Position numbers and translations under genes: made by a program. DNA of 64,000 bases from Zantedeschia hybrid cultivar (Eukaryota; Streptophyta; Magnoliopsida; Alismatales; Araceae), in NCBI GenBank assembly GCA_030544215.1, contig JARZZO010000009.1, forward strand, positions 54,307,129-54,371,128, read 5' to 3'. This document shows, piece by piece, positions 33,621 through 45,941 of this stretch; the stretch's first letter is position 1, and each line of letters starts with the position of its first letter. A model generated the notes under the pieces. That model had not been told where the DNA came from. It ran no database searches and saw nothing but the letters and a program-made list of their open reading frames with translations.

Positions 33621-34566
33621 AAATCATTAATAAAAGCCCAATTAAATAAAATTGAACAATAAAATTAAATTTCAAAACAATTTTTGAATTTTAAAATTAA
33701 TTCAAATTTTATTTGTAAATTAAATGGGCTTAAGGGGTTTGAAATAGGGTTAAAGGGGTATAGGGGTTTAATAGGGACTTAAAAGAATGGGGCCCAGCCC
33801 AACAAGATCCTGGTTCGGGCCAGGGTGAGTCACATGGCTCAGCCATGGTGCGGCTCCTGGTGAGCCCAGGGCTCGGGCCAGGGGGGCCAGCTTGCAGGGC
33901 TGGCTAGGGCCCAGTCCAAATGGGCCGGCCGGGTCCAACCGGGCTCGGGCGGAGCGGCCCGCCTTTCCTTGGACCGGCTCTCCTCCCCCACCCGACGCCC
34001 AGCATCTGCAGAAACCCTAAACGCCCAAAGTTCTAGGTGCTGCCCGACAGCGGCGACTCCTGGCGGTGGCCCCCCCTGGCGGTGCCCAGCTCCGCCGACG
34101 ACGCCTCCGGCGCCTGTGGGCTCGCCGGCGGCGGTCGAATCTTATCCACAACAGGCCGAGCCTCCAAATCCACCTATATTTTCGTTTTCTAAAAACAAAT
34201 AAAGGAAGATCAAGAGAGGTTTTGATCCCTTTTCCGGCCATCTATGTGGGTTCTCCGGCACCGACAAGGAGTCTGGTGATGACAGAGGATCAAACCAAGA
34301 GAATCCGGGGTCCCGACCTCCATCCCAACGCTTGGGAAGGCCGATTGAAGCTGTTGTAAACCCGCCGTTCTTCGTCTCACGAAGAATACGAAAAACCCCA
34401 ATATTATTTCGAAAATGGTAGAGATAAAAATTAATCAAATTATTCTTATTATTAGTGTTCATCACATGAACACGGATCTTGCAAAAGTATCGAACTATCG
34501 CATGGAATAATACATAGAAAAATTAATTTTCGGAAACCAAAATAGGACGAGAAATAGTGGAACCTA

Positions 34567-34578
34567 GCTCTGATACCA
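34567..34578 (-). other. Primer binding site of copia A
   Basis: TGGTATCAGAGC on the minus strand, one base in from the LTR end: the standard initiator-Met tRNA primer site of plant copia elements. Confidence 0.92.
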
Positions 34579-34579
34579 C

Positions 34580-36141
34580 TGTTGGGTTCTCGGGTTTCTC
34601 CGGATCTCCTGCGCAGCGGAAATAAAATTAAAAATGGAGATCCGTTCCCGTTTCGTAAAATCTAAAATTACGATAATCAGATTATCGAATCTTATCGTGT
34701 GTGGATTCGAATCCACAACCATTCGGTTCCGTCGGTGCGACACCGCAAGCCGCGCAAGCGCCCAGCCTCTAGTAGAGTCCACGTGATCCTCCTCATGACG
34801 GATATCCTCACATTCCTCGTTTTTCGCAACCACGAAACCTCCGCCGGTCACCGCAACGATCGCCGCAACGTGCGGACGATTTCCCGTCAAACGGGAGTCG
34901 GAGAAGCGGTGGAGCAGATCCGGGGATCCGGATCTAACTTGGGATGCTAGAGAGAGAGAGAAACAGAGGAGGGGGCGGCTAGGGTTAGTAGCAGCTTGGC
35001 CTGCTCAACCCGTTCGCTATATTTTATACTAACCGTGGAATTTTTCATAAAAACCCCCGATTTATATAAAACCCACTTATTTATCCATCGCCTTGAGAAT
35101 CATTTGCGTATGACCCTCTAAGCCAAATTACCAGTCCGGTTAATAGCCCAATAACCCAAGTAACTCCTCACTGGCTTCATTAATCAATTAATAACTCTTT
35201 ATTAATTAATTAATCAATTGAATTGATGTCTCACATCGAATTCGACCGGGCCTCCGATCACGTTGGGTGCCAAGCAACACCGCATGAACTCGAAAGGTAT
35301 CGGGGTTAAGTAACCCACTCTTGGAACTTTCTGCCGACAGTTACCACGTGGATATAATCCTTCATTCGTACAATACTCTCGAGTCAACTCAGGATATGGC
35401 GTGCTGTCAAACCCTAATCGATCGACTCACTTGGATTGGACGCCGCTGATGAATATCGGAAAAACCCTTTTCCGATATTATCGTCTGCCCTTTCCAGGGA
35501 CTTCCGCGCATCCTTCCTAGAGCATTCTCTCTTTAAGTACCGAGAGCGAATAATTCCTTATTGACACACAATTCCCTTCGATGGTATTCCGCTGTACCTG
35601 ATCCTTGGCTGTTTAGAATCCCGTGGTTAGAGATTCATAAACCAAGGTCAAAGCACAGAAGTCCACTGACAAGGTGTCCTGGGTGTCTTAGGTCTGAGGA
35701 CCATCCACGCAACTGCGACAATAGAATCAAGCTGGTTGACAGTGAGGTACAATACCATCCAGCGATTCAGTCGGATCAGTTCAGTGAACTCATTCTCCAA
35801 TGAGCACCTACAGATTCGCCTTAGTGTCTCCACACAAGTGACTTATGAGATCAGTCACCCTCATCATATGAGCAGGAGTAATCTGTACTAGTCTAACCGG
35901 ATATCCGATGTCCTTCTTGAATATCCTCCGACTAGGAACGATTAAGAATATGTGTGTTTAAGTGATCAGTCTCATTAGTATGATCTCATCATAATCTGAT
36001 CACTATCGTACATATTCACGGACTTTATTATGAGACGATAATTAATACGATTTACACACAATGAATATTACGCCATTTTAGTAATAAATATGAACGAGAT
36101 TTACATAGTCAGATTGGCTTGTAGGCCACTTAAGACTAACA
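34580..36141 (-). repeat. 5' LTR of copia A
   Basis: 1562 bp, TGTTAGTCTTAAGTGG at 36141 to CCCAACA at 34580 on the minus strand. Same family as the LTRs of C, the solo LTR H and, more distantly, D. Confidence 0.93.
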
Positions 36142-37263
36142 TTTCTCGGGTTATTTAGGCACTTTAATAGACTTACGAGGTTCCTGTGTGTGTACTTGAA
36201 CAGGTTCAGAAATTGACGGTTCATCTGATGGACCTGTGACAGTTGGTGGGTCTAAAACTTCTTTCAGAGTTATTTTACTCCCATTGTCCTTTTGGAAAAT
36301 ACAATCTCTTCCAAGAAGACAGCTCTCTGGGCGACAAACACCTTTTTTCCGCCATGATGATAAATGTAGTAACCGTAGGTTTCCTACAGATACCCCACAA
36401 ATCTACACTTGTCAGTTTTGGACTCTAACTTATCTGAATCATGTCTTTTAATATGAGCAAGACATCCCCAAACTTTAACATGCTTAAGGTCTGGTTTCCC
36501 TCCTTTCCATATCTCATATGGAGTGGATTCAACAGATTTACTAGGTATTCTATTCAGGATATACATAACAGAGCTAAGTGCATATCCCCATAGGAACACT
36601 GGTAATTTAGACATGGTCATCATTGAACACACCATTTTCATTAATGTACAATCCTCATTTCTGATACACCATTCATCTGAGGTGTATAAGGAGGTCTAAG
36701 CTGAGAGAGGATACCATTATCCTTTTGGTACCGTGTGAACTATGTACTTAAGTATTCATCACCTTGATTCGATCAGATGGTTTTTATACTCTTTCCAGTT
36801 GGTTTCTCCACTTCACTCTTAAATTCTCTAAATTTCTCAAAGGCTTCCGATTTATACTTCATTAAGTACATAAAGCCATATCTTGAGAAATTATCAGTGA
36901 ATGTAATGAAATAGGATAAGCCACTAATGGCCTGGGTAAACATAGGGCCACATACGTCAGAATGTATTAGTTCTAATATGTTTTTGGCTCATTCTTTGCT
37001 TCCAGTAAATGGGGATTCAGCCATTTTACCCATCAAACATGACTCACAAGTTGCATATGATTCAAAATCAAATGGATCTAAATATCCATCTTTATGCAAT
37101 GTTTAGAGTCTGTTTTTTCCAATGTGGCCAAACCAACAATGCCATTAAGTAAGCTCTATTCACTTCACACTTGCTTTTCTTAAGAGCTCTATCGACACGA
37201 AGGCTATTATGAGATACATCCATCAAGTACAATCCATTGACTAAAGAAGCAGAAGCAACTACT
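36142..37263 (-). pseudogene. pol: Pre-integrase and integrase fragment of copia D
   Basis: Heavily decayed. The pre-integrase part (37263 to about 37060) reads LVNGLYLMDVSHNSL. The integrase core region (about 37060-36650) is recognisable on the minus strand but full of stops. The C-terminal part (36641-36384) is open for 85 residues: VFLWGYALSSVMYILNRIPS, TPYEIWKGGKPDLKHVKVWG. Copia A is inserted at 36142. Confidence 0.82.
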
Positions 37264-38366
37264 TTATTTCCAAAATAAATTGAACAACATTTTTCCCAAG
37301 GATAAATTGTATCCAATATTATTTAAACAATAAATAGATATGATGGTCCTTATTATGTTTAGTACATAATAGAAATCATCTAATGATAAACAATCTCCAG
37401 ATGGTAGCTTGAGATTCACTGTCTCTACAGCAATTGCGTCGTTACCTAGCCTCAGCTCCACCTCGCCAATCCTCTGCTTATGCCTTCTTATAAGCACTTG
37501 CACATTATTGCAGATATGGGAAACACATGTAGTATCTAATACCCATGATGTATCATCTCTAACTGATAAAATTATATCTATCATATCGATACCTAAAGCG
37601 TCATGCTGCTTCACCTTTCCTTAAACCTTGTCTTTGAGGTATTCTTTGCAATTCCTCTTCCAGTGGTTCTTTTGATGACAGTAGAAGCAATCACCCTTTT
37701 CCACTCCCTTATCTTTGTCATTCTTGGCAACCTTTAGCTTTTCTTGTTTCTTGCCCTTGCCTTTCTTAACGGCTTGAACTGCCTTCTTCTTTTTGTTGGT
37801 CTTACCAACCATGAGGACTTGGGAATTATCCTCTACAAGGTTCCCCTCTACATTTTTCAGTATGTTCAATAATTTAGCCAAAGATGGTTGGATCTTGTTT
37901 ATGTTAAAATAAACTATGAATTGTGCATATGATTGTAGATGAGAAGCAATAACAAGATGAGTATGCATCTCCTTGGGAAGTGTAACCTCAAGAGCATCCA
38001 ACCTTTCTATCCACTCAATCATCTTCAGCACATGGGTCTGTATTGAAGATCACTCTACCATTTGAACCTTGAATAAATTCTTTGATATCTCATATCTCTC
38101 GATTCTACTCTGCTCACCAAGTAGTTCCTTCAGATGGAGCATGATGGATCTTATATCCATCTCTTCATGCTGCCTCTGTAACTCATTGCTCATAGAGGCA
38201 AGCATGTAGCATTGAGCCATGGTGGAGTCTTCCTTCCATTTCTTATATGTCAAGATATCCTCTTCTGGGGTAATGCAGATTTAGTAGAAGGATTATCTTC
38301 CAGAACATAGACAATCTGCTCAGACCTGAAGATAATTTTCAGGTTCCTAAGCTAGTCGGACTAATT
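37264..38366 (-). pseudogene. gag: gag core, zinc knuckle and protease of copia D
   Basis: This piece has the gag core missing in A and C: KWKEDSTMAQCYMLASMSNE (38253 onward), a TGA near 38050, then WIERLDALEVTLPKEMHTHL, a lysine-rich linker (NKKKKAVQAVKKGKGKK), a zinc knuckle CFYCHQKNHWKRNC, and after a stop the protease region DDTSWVLDTTCVSHI, where the DTG motif reads DTT. Copia C is inserted at 38367, near the start of gag. The DTT change and the stops show inactivity. Confidence 0.85.
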
Positions 38367-39919
38367 TGTCAGTTTTAAGTGGTCTACAAGCCAATCTGAC
38401 TATGTAAATCTTGTTCATTTATTAATATAATGACATAATATTCATTATGTGTAATCGCATTAATTATCGTTTCATAATGAAGTCCGTGAATATGTGCTAT
38501 AGTGATCAGATTATGATGAGATTATACTAATGAGACTGATCACTTAAACATACATATTCTTAATCGTTCCTAGTCGGAGGATATCGGAGAAGGATATCGG
38601 ATATCCGGTTAGACTAGTACAGATTACTCCTGCTCATATGATGAGGGTGACGGATCTCATAAGTCACTTGTGTGGAGACACTAAGGTGAATCTGTAGGTG
38701 CTCATTAGAGAATGAGTTCACTGAACTAATTCGACTGAATCGTTGGATGGTATTGTACCTCACTGTCAACCAGCTTGATTCTATTGTCGCAGTTGCGTGG
38801 ATGGTCCTCGGACCTGAGACACCAAGGACACCTTGTCGGTGGACTTCTGTGCTTTGACCTTGGTTCACGAATCTCTAGCCACGAGATTCTAATACGCCAA
38901 GGATTGGGTACAGCGGAATACCATCGAAGGGAATTGTGTGTCAATAAGGAATCATTCGTTCTCGGTACTTAAAGAGAGAATGTTATAGGAAGGATGCGCG
39001 GAAGTCCCTGGCCAGGGCGGACGATAATATCGGGAAAGGAGTTTTCCGATATTCATCAGCGGCATCCAATCCAAGTGAGTCGACCGGTTAGGGTTTGACA
39101 GCTCGCCATACCCTTAGTTGACTCGAGAGCATTGTACGAATGAAGGATTATATCCACGCGGTAACTGTCGGCGGAAAGGTTCCAAGAGTGGGTTACTTAA
39201 CTCCAATACCTTCCGGGTTCACGCGGTGTTGCTTGGCACCCAACGTGATCGGAGGTCCGGTCGAATTCGATGTGCGACATCAATTTGATTGATTAATTAA
39301 TTAATAAAGGGTTATTAATTGATTAATAAAGCCAGTGAGGAGTCACTGGGCTTGTTGGGCCATTAACTGGACTGGTACTTGGGCCTAGAGGGTCACACGC
39401 AAATGATTCTCAAGGCGATGGATAAATAAGTGGGTTTTATATAAACCGGGGGGTTTTTATGAAAAATCGCGCGGTTAGTATAAAACATAGCGAACGGGCT
39501 GAACAGGCCAAGCTGCTGCTAACCCTAGCCGCCCCTCCTCTGTTTCTCTCTCTCTTTGGCGTCCAGACAGATCCAGATCTGTTCCACCGCTTCTCCGTAT
39601 CCTGTTCGACGGGAAATCGTCCGCGCGTTGCGGCGATTGTTGCGGTGACCGGCGGAGGTTTCGTGGGCTGCGAAGAACGAGGAACGTGAGGATATCCATC
39701 GCGAGGAGGATCGCGTGGACGTCGCTAAAGGATGGGCACTTGCGTGGCTTGCGGTGTCGCACCGACGGAACCGAACGATTGCGGATTCGAATCCGCACAC
39801 GGTGAGAACTTCGATTATCCGATAATCGATTTTTGTTTTTCGAAACGAGAACGGATCGCTGTTTTAATATTTTATTTTCCGCTGCGTGAGCGATCCGGAG
39901 AAACCCGAGAAACCCAACA
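38367..39919 (+). repeat. 5' LTR of copia C
   Basis: 1553 bp, TGTCAGTTTTAAGTGG to AAACCCAACA. A TATA box (TATATAAA, 39438-39445) lies two thirds of the way in. Confidence 0.94.
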
Positions 39920-39920
39920 G

Positions 39921-39932
39921 TGGTATCAGAGC
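39921..39932 (+). other. Primer binding site of copia C
   Basis: TGGTATCAGAGC one base after the LTR, complementary to the 3' end of initiator-Met tRNA. Confidence 0.94.
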
Positions 39933-42749
39933 CAGGTTCCACTGTTTCTTGTCCCGTTTCGGTCTCCGAATTTAATATTTTCTTGTATTATTCCATGTGC
40001 GAATTCGATCTGTTTGCTGAATCCGTGTTCATGAGATGAACACGGATATTTAAGAATAATCTGATTTTTTTTTCTGCAAAATCGAATTTTTGGGGATTTT
40101 TTGGGTGTTCCTCATGAGATGATGTTTTGGGGGTTTTCGGCTGGTTCGTACTTGCTTCCCAAGTGTTGGGAGGGCGAGCAAGGACTCCAAATCCTAAGTG
40201 GATAGTCACCACTATCAATTGGGAACCCTTGCCGGCACCGGAGTGGCCTTGGAGGGCTCCGTAATCAAGCCCTAAATCGGTTTTTAACCTGTGAAAAACC
40301 AGGTTTTTGGGTGATGAAAGGTCTTAACCGAACCCCTTTTTTTAAGGCTTCTCCGGAAGCCTTGTCGGCGCCGAGCACGTTGCCGGCGCCAAGGGCGTCG
40401 CCGGCTGGGCCGGGCCCGGCCCAGCCGGCGGCGGCGCCGGTACCCCCCCATTTTCCCACCTGCAACTCATGTGGCTAGGGTTAGCAGCATCAGGTGATTG
40501 GGGAAGGGAGGAGGCCAGCCCAACCCCTGAACCGGTTCAACCGGGCTCAGGCTGGGTGGGTCCTAGCGGGCCAGGACCGAGCCCTGGCTGGCGCCTGGTC
40601 CAGACCCAGGCGAGCCAGGGCTCCTGACCCAGGCCGAGCCAGGGGTCGAACCTGGGTCCGAACCAGTTACCCAATTGGTGGGTCCAGGTTAACAATTAAC
40701 CCCCTATGACCCTGTTATTAATTAAATTAGATTTGAATTTAAAATTTGAAATTGTTTTAAATTTTAAATTAGAATTCTAATTTATTTAATTATTTAATTA
40801 ATGATTTTGAATCATTATGTTAATTAAGGTTTTTTTATTAACTAGCAATTAGTTGTTATTTAGTTGGGATTAATATTAATTTAAATGTTAAATTGATTAT
40901 TAACCTCAATTTAACTAATTTAAATGTTAAATTAGTTATTAATAGTTATTAATAGTTATTAGCCTAATTGTTAGATTATTAACTATTATTTCATCTAATT
41001 GTTAATTAATATTTGAGTTAATTATTAATTTAATAATTAATTTAGATGACTAATTTAAGTGTTAAATTAGTAGTCCTTGATTAATTATTTTTTTCATTAA
41101 TGTAATAGTTAAATTAATGATAACTTTAATTGTCTAATCTAAAAGTTAGATTTAATTAATTATTAATTAGTCAGTGTTAATTATTGGTTTAAGAGTTAAA
41201 TTGATAATTAACATTAAATGACTAATCTAAATGTTAGGTTAGTAGTTAATAATTAATTTGGTTTATTATTAATTTAAATGTTAAGTTATTAATTAACTTT
41301 GTTGGATTAATCTAATAGTTAGATTAGTCTTTAATAGTCTAATTGTTAGATTATTAATGGGGTTTAATCTAAGTGTTAGATTGTTAGAATTGTTCTAATT
41401 TGCATGGAATAATCTAGAATTATTAATTTGGAGTGTGTGTGCATGTGATGTATGTTTATTGCTTTTAAATTTGATTTAATTGCATGTTAAGTTAATTAAA
41501 AGTGTTTTCGAAATTCAAATACTAATTTTGATTGGATCCCAGCTTTTTAAAAGCCAAAATTATTTATTTTGAAAACTCTTTTATTTTAGCCATGTGATGC
41601 GCTGAATCATGTATGGATGTTTTAAAACACACCGTGGTCATGGATATGCACTTATTTAATCGTTCATGTGATGAATGATGTGTTTGTGTGGATCGTAGAT
41701 GAATGATGGATGTTTAATAATTGTTAATAAATAGAGATCTGGGTATCTCTCCCTCTCTCATTCTCTGATGTATTTCTACCTCCCTCACTCTTGTACTCGC
41801 CATAAGGCCTTCTTCAATTTACTTGTAATTTTAGAATTAATGTAATCTGATTGAGGCAACCGAGGAAGGAGCGAGGACGATCCACAACTGCAACCAGGAA
41901 GGCGAAAAGATGGAGATCTCTTGCCTATGTGTTTGCAGGATATCTAATATAATTGTTGTGTTAGATTGTGTGTGCGTTTGACTGTTGGCTCTAGTCAAAC
42001 CCACTGTGCTATCCATGACCACACTAATGACATGTATGAGATGCATTGTTTTCTTTTGATTATGAATCAAAGCAGGTATAGTATTTACTAAATATATACG
42101 ATATATTTTTATACTATCACCTAGGAGAGACCAAGATAAAAGTTATCTAAATATCCTCAGATAAACTCTAAGCCGTAACGCGAGTAGTTAAGAACTTACC
42201 GCGTGGTGCACCATCGTTATAGTCATAGGATTCGAATCACTTTAGGCAGGTTTGTTGTGCTATCCACAAGGCCTACTTAATTGGGAGGAGAAACTGTGGC
42301 TATGGCATTAGATGCCTATATGATTGGAGTAGAGGAACCAAGTCGCTTTGTTGTGCTATCCACAAGGGCTGCATGCAAATCTATGATCGTTGCGTAACGA
42401 TGGTTAGTTTAGACCAGAATTAATGGTTTGTTGTGCTATCCACAAGGCCATTAAATCTCTGGGGACCAAAGCCATGATCAGATATTGTAAGGAATTGCAA
42501 GTCCCATGAGTTGGGTGCTCTCTTATTGTATTACAGTTTGTTGTGCTATCCACAAGGCTGTAGTGCAAGTAATTGAGATTCTGATCCCCACTAGGAGACT
42601 GTCGGCGTCTCCTGTTCTGTATAATTGGGGGTTATACAGTCCGTCGAAAATTAGTGGGAGTTAAACTTGAACAAAAGACCATGTCTTGTTTTAAATTTTA
42701 ATAATTGAACATATGCTAAATAGAGTTTACTTATCTCCTGTAGGGAATA
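39933..42749 (+). other. Long 5' leader of copia C
   Basis: 2.8-kb noncoding leader: GC-rich block (about 40320-40690), AT-rich dyad block (about 40720-41400), a middle part with (A)GGAGCGAGGA and other short blocks shared with A and D, and four hairpin repeats (42249-42559) just before gag. No supported gene. Confidence 0.8.
42249..42559. repeat. Four hairpin repeats in the leader of copia C
   Basis: Four near-identical 25-bp copies at 42249-42273, 42345-42369, 42425-42449 and 42535-42559 around TTGTGCTATCCACAA (stem TTGTG/CACAA, loop CTATC), flanked by GGTTTG or similar and GGC. Spacing is 96, 80 and 110 bp. The intervening DNA is not repeated. Confidence 0.92.
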
Positions 42750-44780
42750 ATGTGATCGAATAACCCACTCTATGGCATACTTGGTGCCCTTTTGACTTAC
42801 CTGATCTACTCGGATTGGTTCAGAAACCTGAAGAATGTCTTCAAATCTGAGCACAATAACTTTGTCCTTGGAGCTGATCTTCCTGCTGAATCGGCATTAG
42901 ATGCCCCTGAAGCAGAGATGATAGCTAACGATAAAAGATCGAAGGACAAAAGGAAAAGAGTAGTGAAGGGTGACTGCTTCTACTATAAGCAGCATGGTCA
43001 CTGGAAGAGGAACTGCAAGGAGTTCCTCAACGATAAAGCTCATGGAAAGGTGAAACTGTCTGAAGCTTCAGATATCTATATGATAGATATTAACTTGTCA
43101 GTTAGAGATTCCACATCTTGGGTATTAGATACCGGATGTGCTTCTCATATCTGCGATGATGTGCAGATGCTGACAAGTCAGCGTAAACTGAGACAAGGCG
43201 AGGTGGAATTGAGGCTAGGAAACGGCGCAAAAGTTGCGGCGATTGCTGTTGGGACAGCAAACCTTAGGCTTCCATCGGGAGACGCCTTACTATTAGAAGA
43301 TTGTTATTATGTTCCTAGCATAATAAATAACATCATATCAATATCTTGTTTGGACAAGATAGGATATAGGTTGACTATTGAGAATAGAAGTTGTTCGATT
43401 TATTATGGTAATAAATCAATAGCTTCAGCATCTTTAGTCAACGGTCTATATCTATTAGATGTTTCTTATTACAATCTTCAAATTGATAATGCACTTAAGA
43501 AGAACAAGAATTGTGTGAACCAAGCCTATATGTGGCATTGTAGACTTGGGCACATTGGCGAAAGCAGGTTGCAAAAGTTGCACAAGTATGGTTACTTAAC
43601 AGCATTCGATTATGAATCGTTTGCAACATGTGAATCCTGCCTTATGAGAAAGATGGCAAAATCTCCATTTACTGGACATGAAGAACGTGCCAAGGACATT
43701 CTGGAACTAATACATTCGGATGTATGTGGTCCCATGTCCACCCAAGCCAAAGGTAGCTACTCATACTTCATCACGTTCACCGATGACTTCTCAAGATTCG
43801 GCTATGTGTACTTAATGAAGTACAAGTCGGAAGCATTTGAGAAGTTCAAGGAGTTCAATAATGAGGTAGAGAAGCAGTTGGGAAAGAGTATTAAAGCTCT
43901 TCGATCAGATCGAGGAGGAGAATACTTGAGTACTAATTTCACACAATTCTTAAAGGTTAATGGTATCCTTTCTCAGCTAACCCCTCCATATACATCACAG
44001 ATGAATGGTGTATCAGAAAGGATGAATCGCACCTTGTTGGACATGGTGCGATCCATGATGAGCTTTTCGGGATTACCCGTGTCCCTCTGGGGATATACTC
44101 TAGAGTCAGCAGCATACCTACTGAACAGAGTACCCAGCAAGTTTGTGGCATCTACTCCATATGAGATATGGAAAGGCAGGAAACCAGAATTTAAACATGT
44201 TAAAGTCTGGAGTTGTCTTGCTCATGTAAAGAGGCATGATCCAGACAAGCTGGAATCACGAACTGATAAATGCAGTTTTGTGGGATATCCAAAGAAAACA
44301 TTTGGATACTATTTTTACCATCCTGGTGAACAAAAGGTGTTTGTCGCCAGGAAAGCTGTCTTGCTGGAAGAGGAATACCTTCTCCAGGAGAACAGTGGGA
44401 GTAAAATAGTACTGGAAGAGTTTCCAGATCTCCCAACAGCTGCATTATCATCAGATGAGATATCAGTTCCTGAATATGTTCAGGTACACACAAATGAGCC
44501 TCGTAGATCTGGTAGATTACCTAGACTACCCGAACGATATGTGAGACATATCGCTAAAGGTGAGCCTAAGATAGAATATAATGAGGATGATGATCCTAAA
44601 ACCTACCAGGACGTCATAGAAGGCCCAGAAGCCGGGAAATGGCGAGAAGCCATGAACTCAGAAATCCAGTCCATGTACACCAACCAAGTTTGGAACTTGG
44701 AGGACTTACTCGAGGGTATTGTACCCATCGGTTGCAAGTGGATCTTTAAGAGAAAGATCGGTGTTGATGGACGGATCGGT
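42750..44780 (+). pseudogene. gag: Shortened gag, protease and integrase of copia C
   Basis: The expected start ATG at 42750 is followed at once by TGA, after which the frame is open to 44846. It has the gag start (SDWFRNLKNVF), the same core deletion as A (PAESALDAPEAEM to IANDKRSKDK), a zinc knuckle CFYYKQHGHWKRNC, protease VLDTGCASHI, the pre-integrase motif (MWHCRLGHIGESRL), and the integrase core with HSDVCGPMSTQAKGSYSYF, ALRSDRGGEYLS and NGVSERMNRTLLDMV. The integrase C-terminus (RRSGRLPRLPERYVRHI) is followed by the start of RT up to DGRI, where a deletion begins. The integrase triad is intact. Confidence 0.93.
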
Positions 44781-45927
44781 GTGCAAGCTTCAGAAGTCCA
44801 TTTATGGACTGAAGCAAGCTTCGCGGAGCAGGAACATAAGATTTGACGAGGCTGTTAAGTCTTATGACTTCATTAAGAATGAAGATGAGGCTTGTGTGTA
44901 CAAGAAGACCAGTGGGAGTGTAGTCACTTTTCTAGTTCTTTACATGGATGACATACTACTCATTGGGAATGATGTAGCTATGATGTCATCAGTAAAGATC
45001 TGGCTGTCGAAAAACTTCTCCTTGAAGGATTTGGGAGAAGCATCCTACGTATTAGGAATACAGATCTATAGAGATAGATCAAAGAGGATGCTTGGAATGA
45101 CCCAATCCTTATACATAGATACCATAGTCAAAAGGTTTGGCATGAAAAATTTCAAGAGAGGTCTCATACCGATGAGACATGGAATTAGTCTCTCAAAGGA
45201 GCAGTCTCCTAAGACTCCTGATGAGAGGGCATTCATAGATAGAATACCCTATGCCTCTGCCATAGGATCTATCATGTATGCCATACTATGTACACGGCCT
45301 GATGTTGTATTTGCTATAAGTGTTACGAGCAGATTTCAGGCTGATCCAGGCAAAGAGCACTGGAAGGTAGTGAAATGTATCCTTAAGTACTTGAGAAGAA
45401 CTAAGGATATGTTTCTTGTCTATGGAGGAGATGACTTGAAACTGCGAGCCTACACTGACTCAAGTTTCCAGTCAGATCTAGATGATAGCAAGTTTACATT
45501 TGGATTCGTGTTTACTTTGAACGGAGGCGCAGCGTGCTGGAAGAGTTCCAAGCATGTAACCACTGTAGATTCGACGACTGAAGCTGAGTACATCGCTGCA
45601 GCTGAAGCCGCCAAAGAAGCAGTGTGGTTGAAGAAATTCATCACTGACCTCGGCGTAGTTCCCAGTATCTCTGAACCTGTTCCGCTGTTGTGCGACAACA
45701 ATGGAGCGATTGCGCAAGCGAAAGAGCCGCGGTCTCATCAAAAATCGAAGTATATTCTGAGGCGCTTTCATCTTATTAGAGAGATCATATCAAGAGGAGA
45801 TGTAGTAATGGAAAGAGTACCATCCGTCGACAATGTAGCAGATCCACTAACAAAGCCGTTGGCTCAAATTGTGTTTGAGCGTCACCTAGAGTCTATGGGC
45901 TTATTGTATAAGGGTGATTGGCTTTAG
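44780..45927 (+). pseudogene. pol: RT end and RNase H of copia C
   Basis: After a deletion of about 270 nt (judged against A) and a frame change the text resumes at CKLQKSIYGLKQAS, with YMDDILLIGND (catalytic Asp-Asp), YVLGIQIYRDRSKRMLGM, then RNase H (AYTDSSFQSDLDD, STTEAEYIAAAEA, CDNNGAIAQAKEP) and the stop after LYKGDWL. The lost part contains RT motif A with the first catalytic aspartate (MDVKTTF in D), so RT is dead although the rest is open and RNase H looks intact. Confidence 0.92.
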
Positions 45928-45930
45928 TCC

Positions 45931-45941
45931 AAGTGGGAGAT
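45931..45941 (+). other. Polypurine tract of copia C
   Basis: AAGTGGGAGAT directly before the 3' LTR; primer for plus-strand synthesis. Confidence 0.85.

Larger units (their letters stand above)
31676..34566 (-). other. Long 5' leader of copia A
   Basis: 2.9 kb of noncoding leader. From gag outward: four copies of a hairpin repeat (31868-32176), an AT-rich block rich in small dyads (about 32990-33620), a GC-rich block (about 33780-34180) and the primer site. Open frames in the GC-rich block are compositional. The leader of copia C (39933-42749) has the same order. Confidence 0.8.
12451..36141 (-). mobile_element. Ty1/copia element A, carrying element B
   Basis: Minus-strand copia element, about 9.3 kb once B (14.4 kb) is set aside. 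It has LTRs at 12451-13902 (3') and 34580-36141 (5'), an initiator-Met primer site at 34567-34578, a 2.9-kb leader, and gag-protease-integrase-RT-RNase H. It was inserted in the RT/integrase region of D. The flanking duplication is TTTCT (36142-36146) against TTTTT (12446-12450), one mismatch. It is non-autonomous: the gag core and the YMDD box are deleted and frames are broken. Confidence 0.92.

Noticed and set aside
33969..34359. Open frames in the GC-rich block of the copia A leader
   Set aside because: Explained by GC-rich composition; no conserved counterpart in the leader of C.
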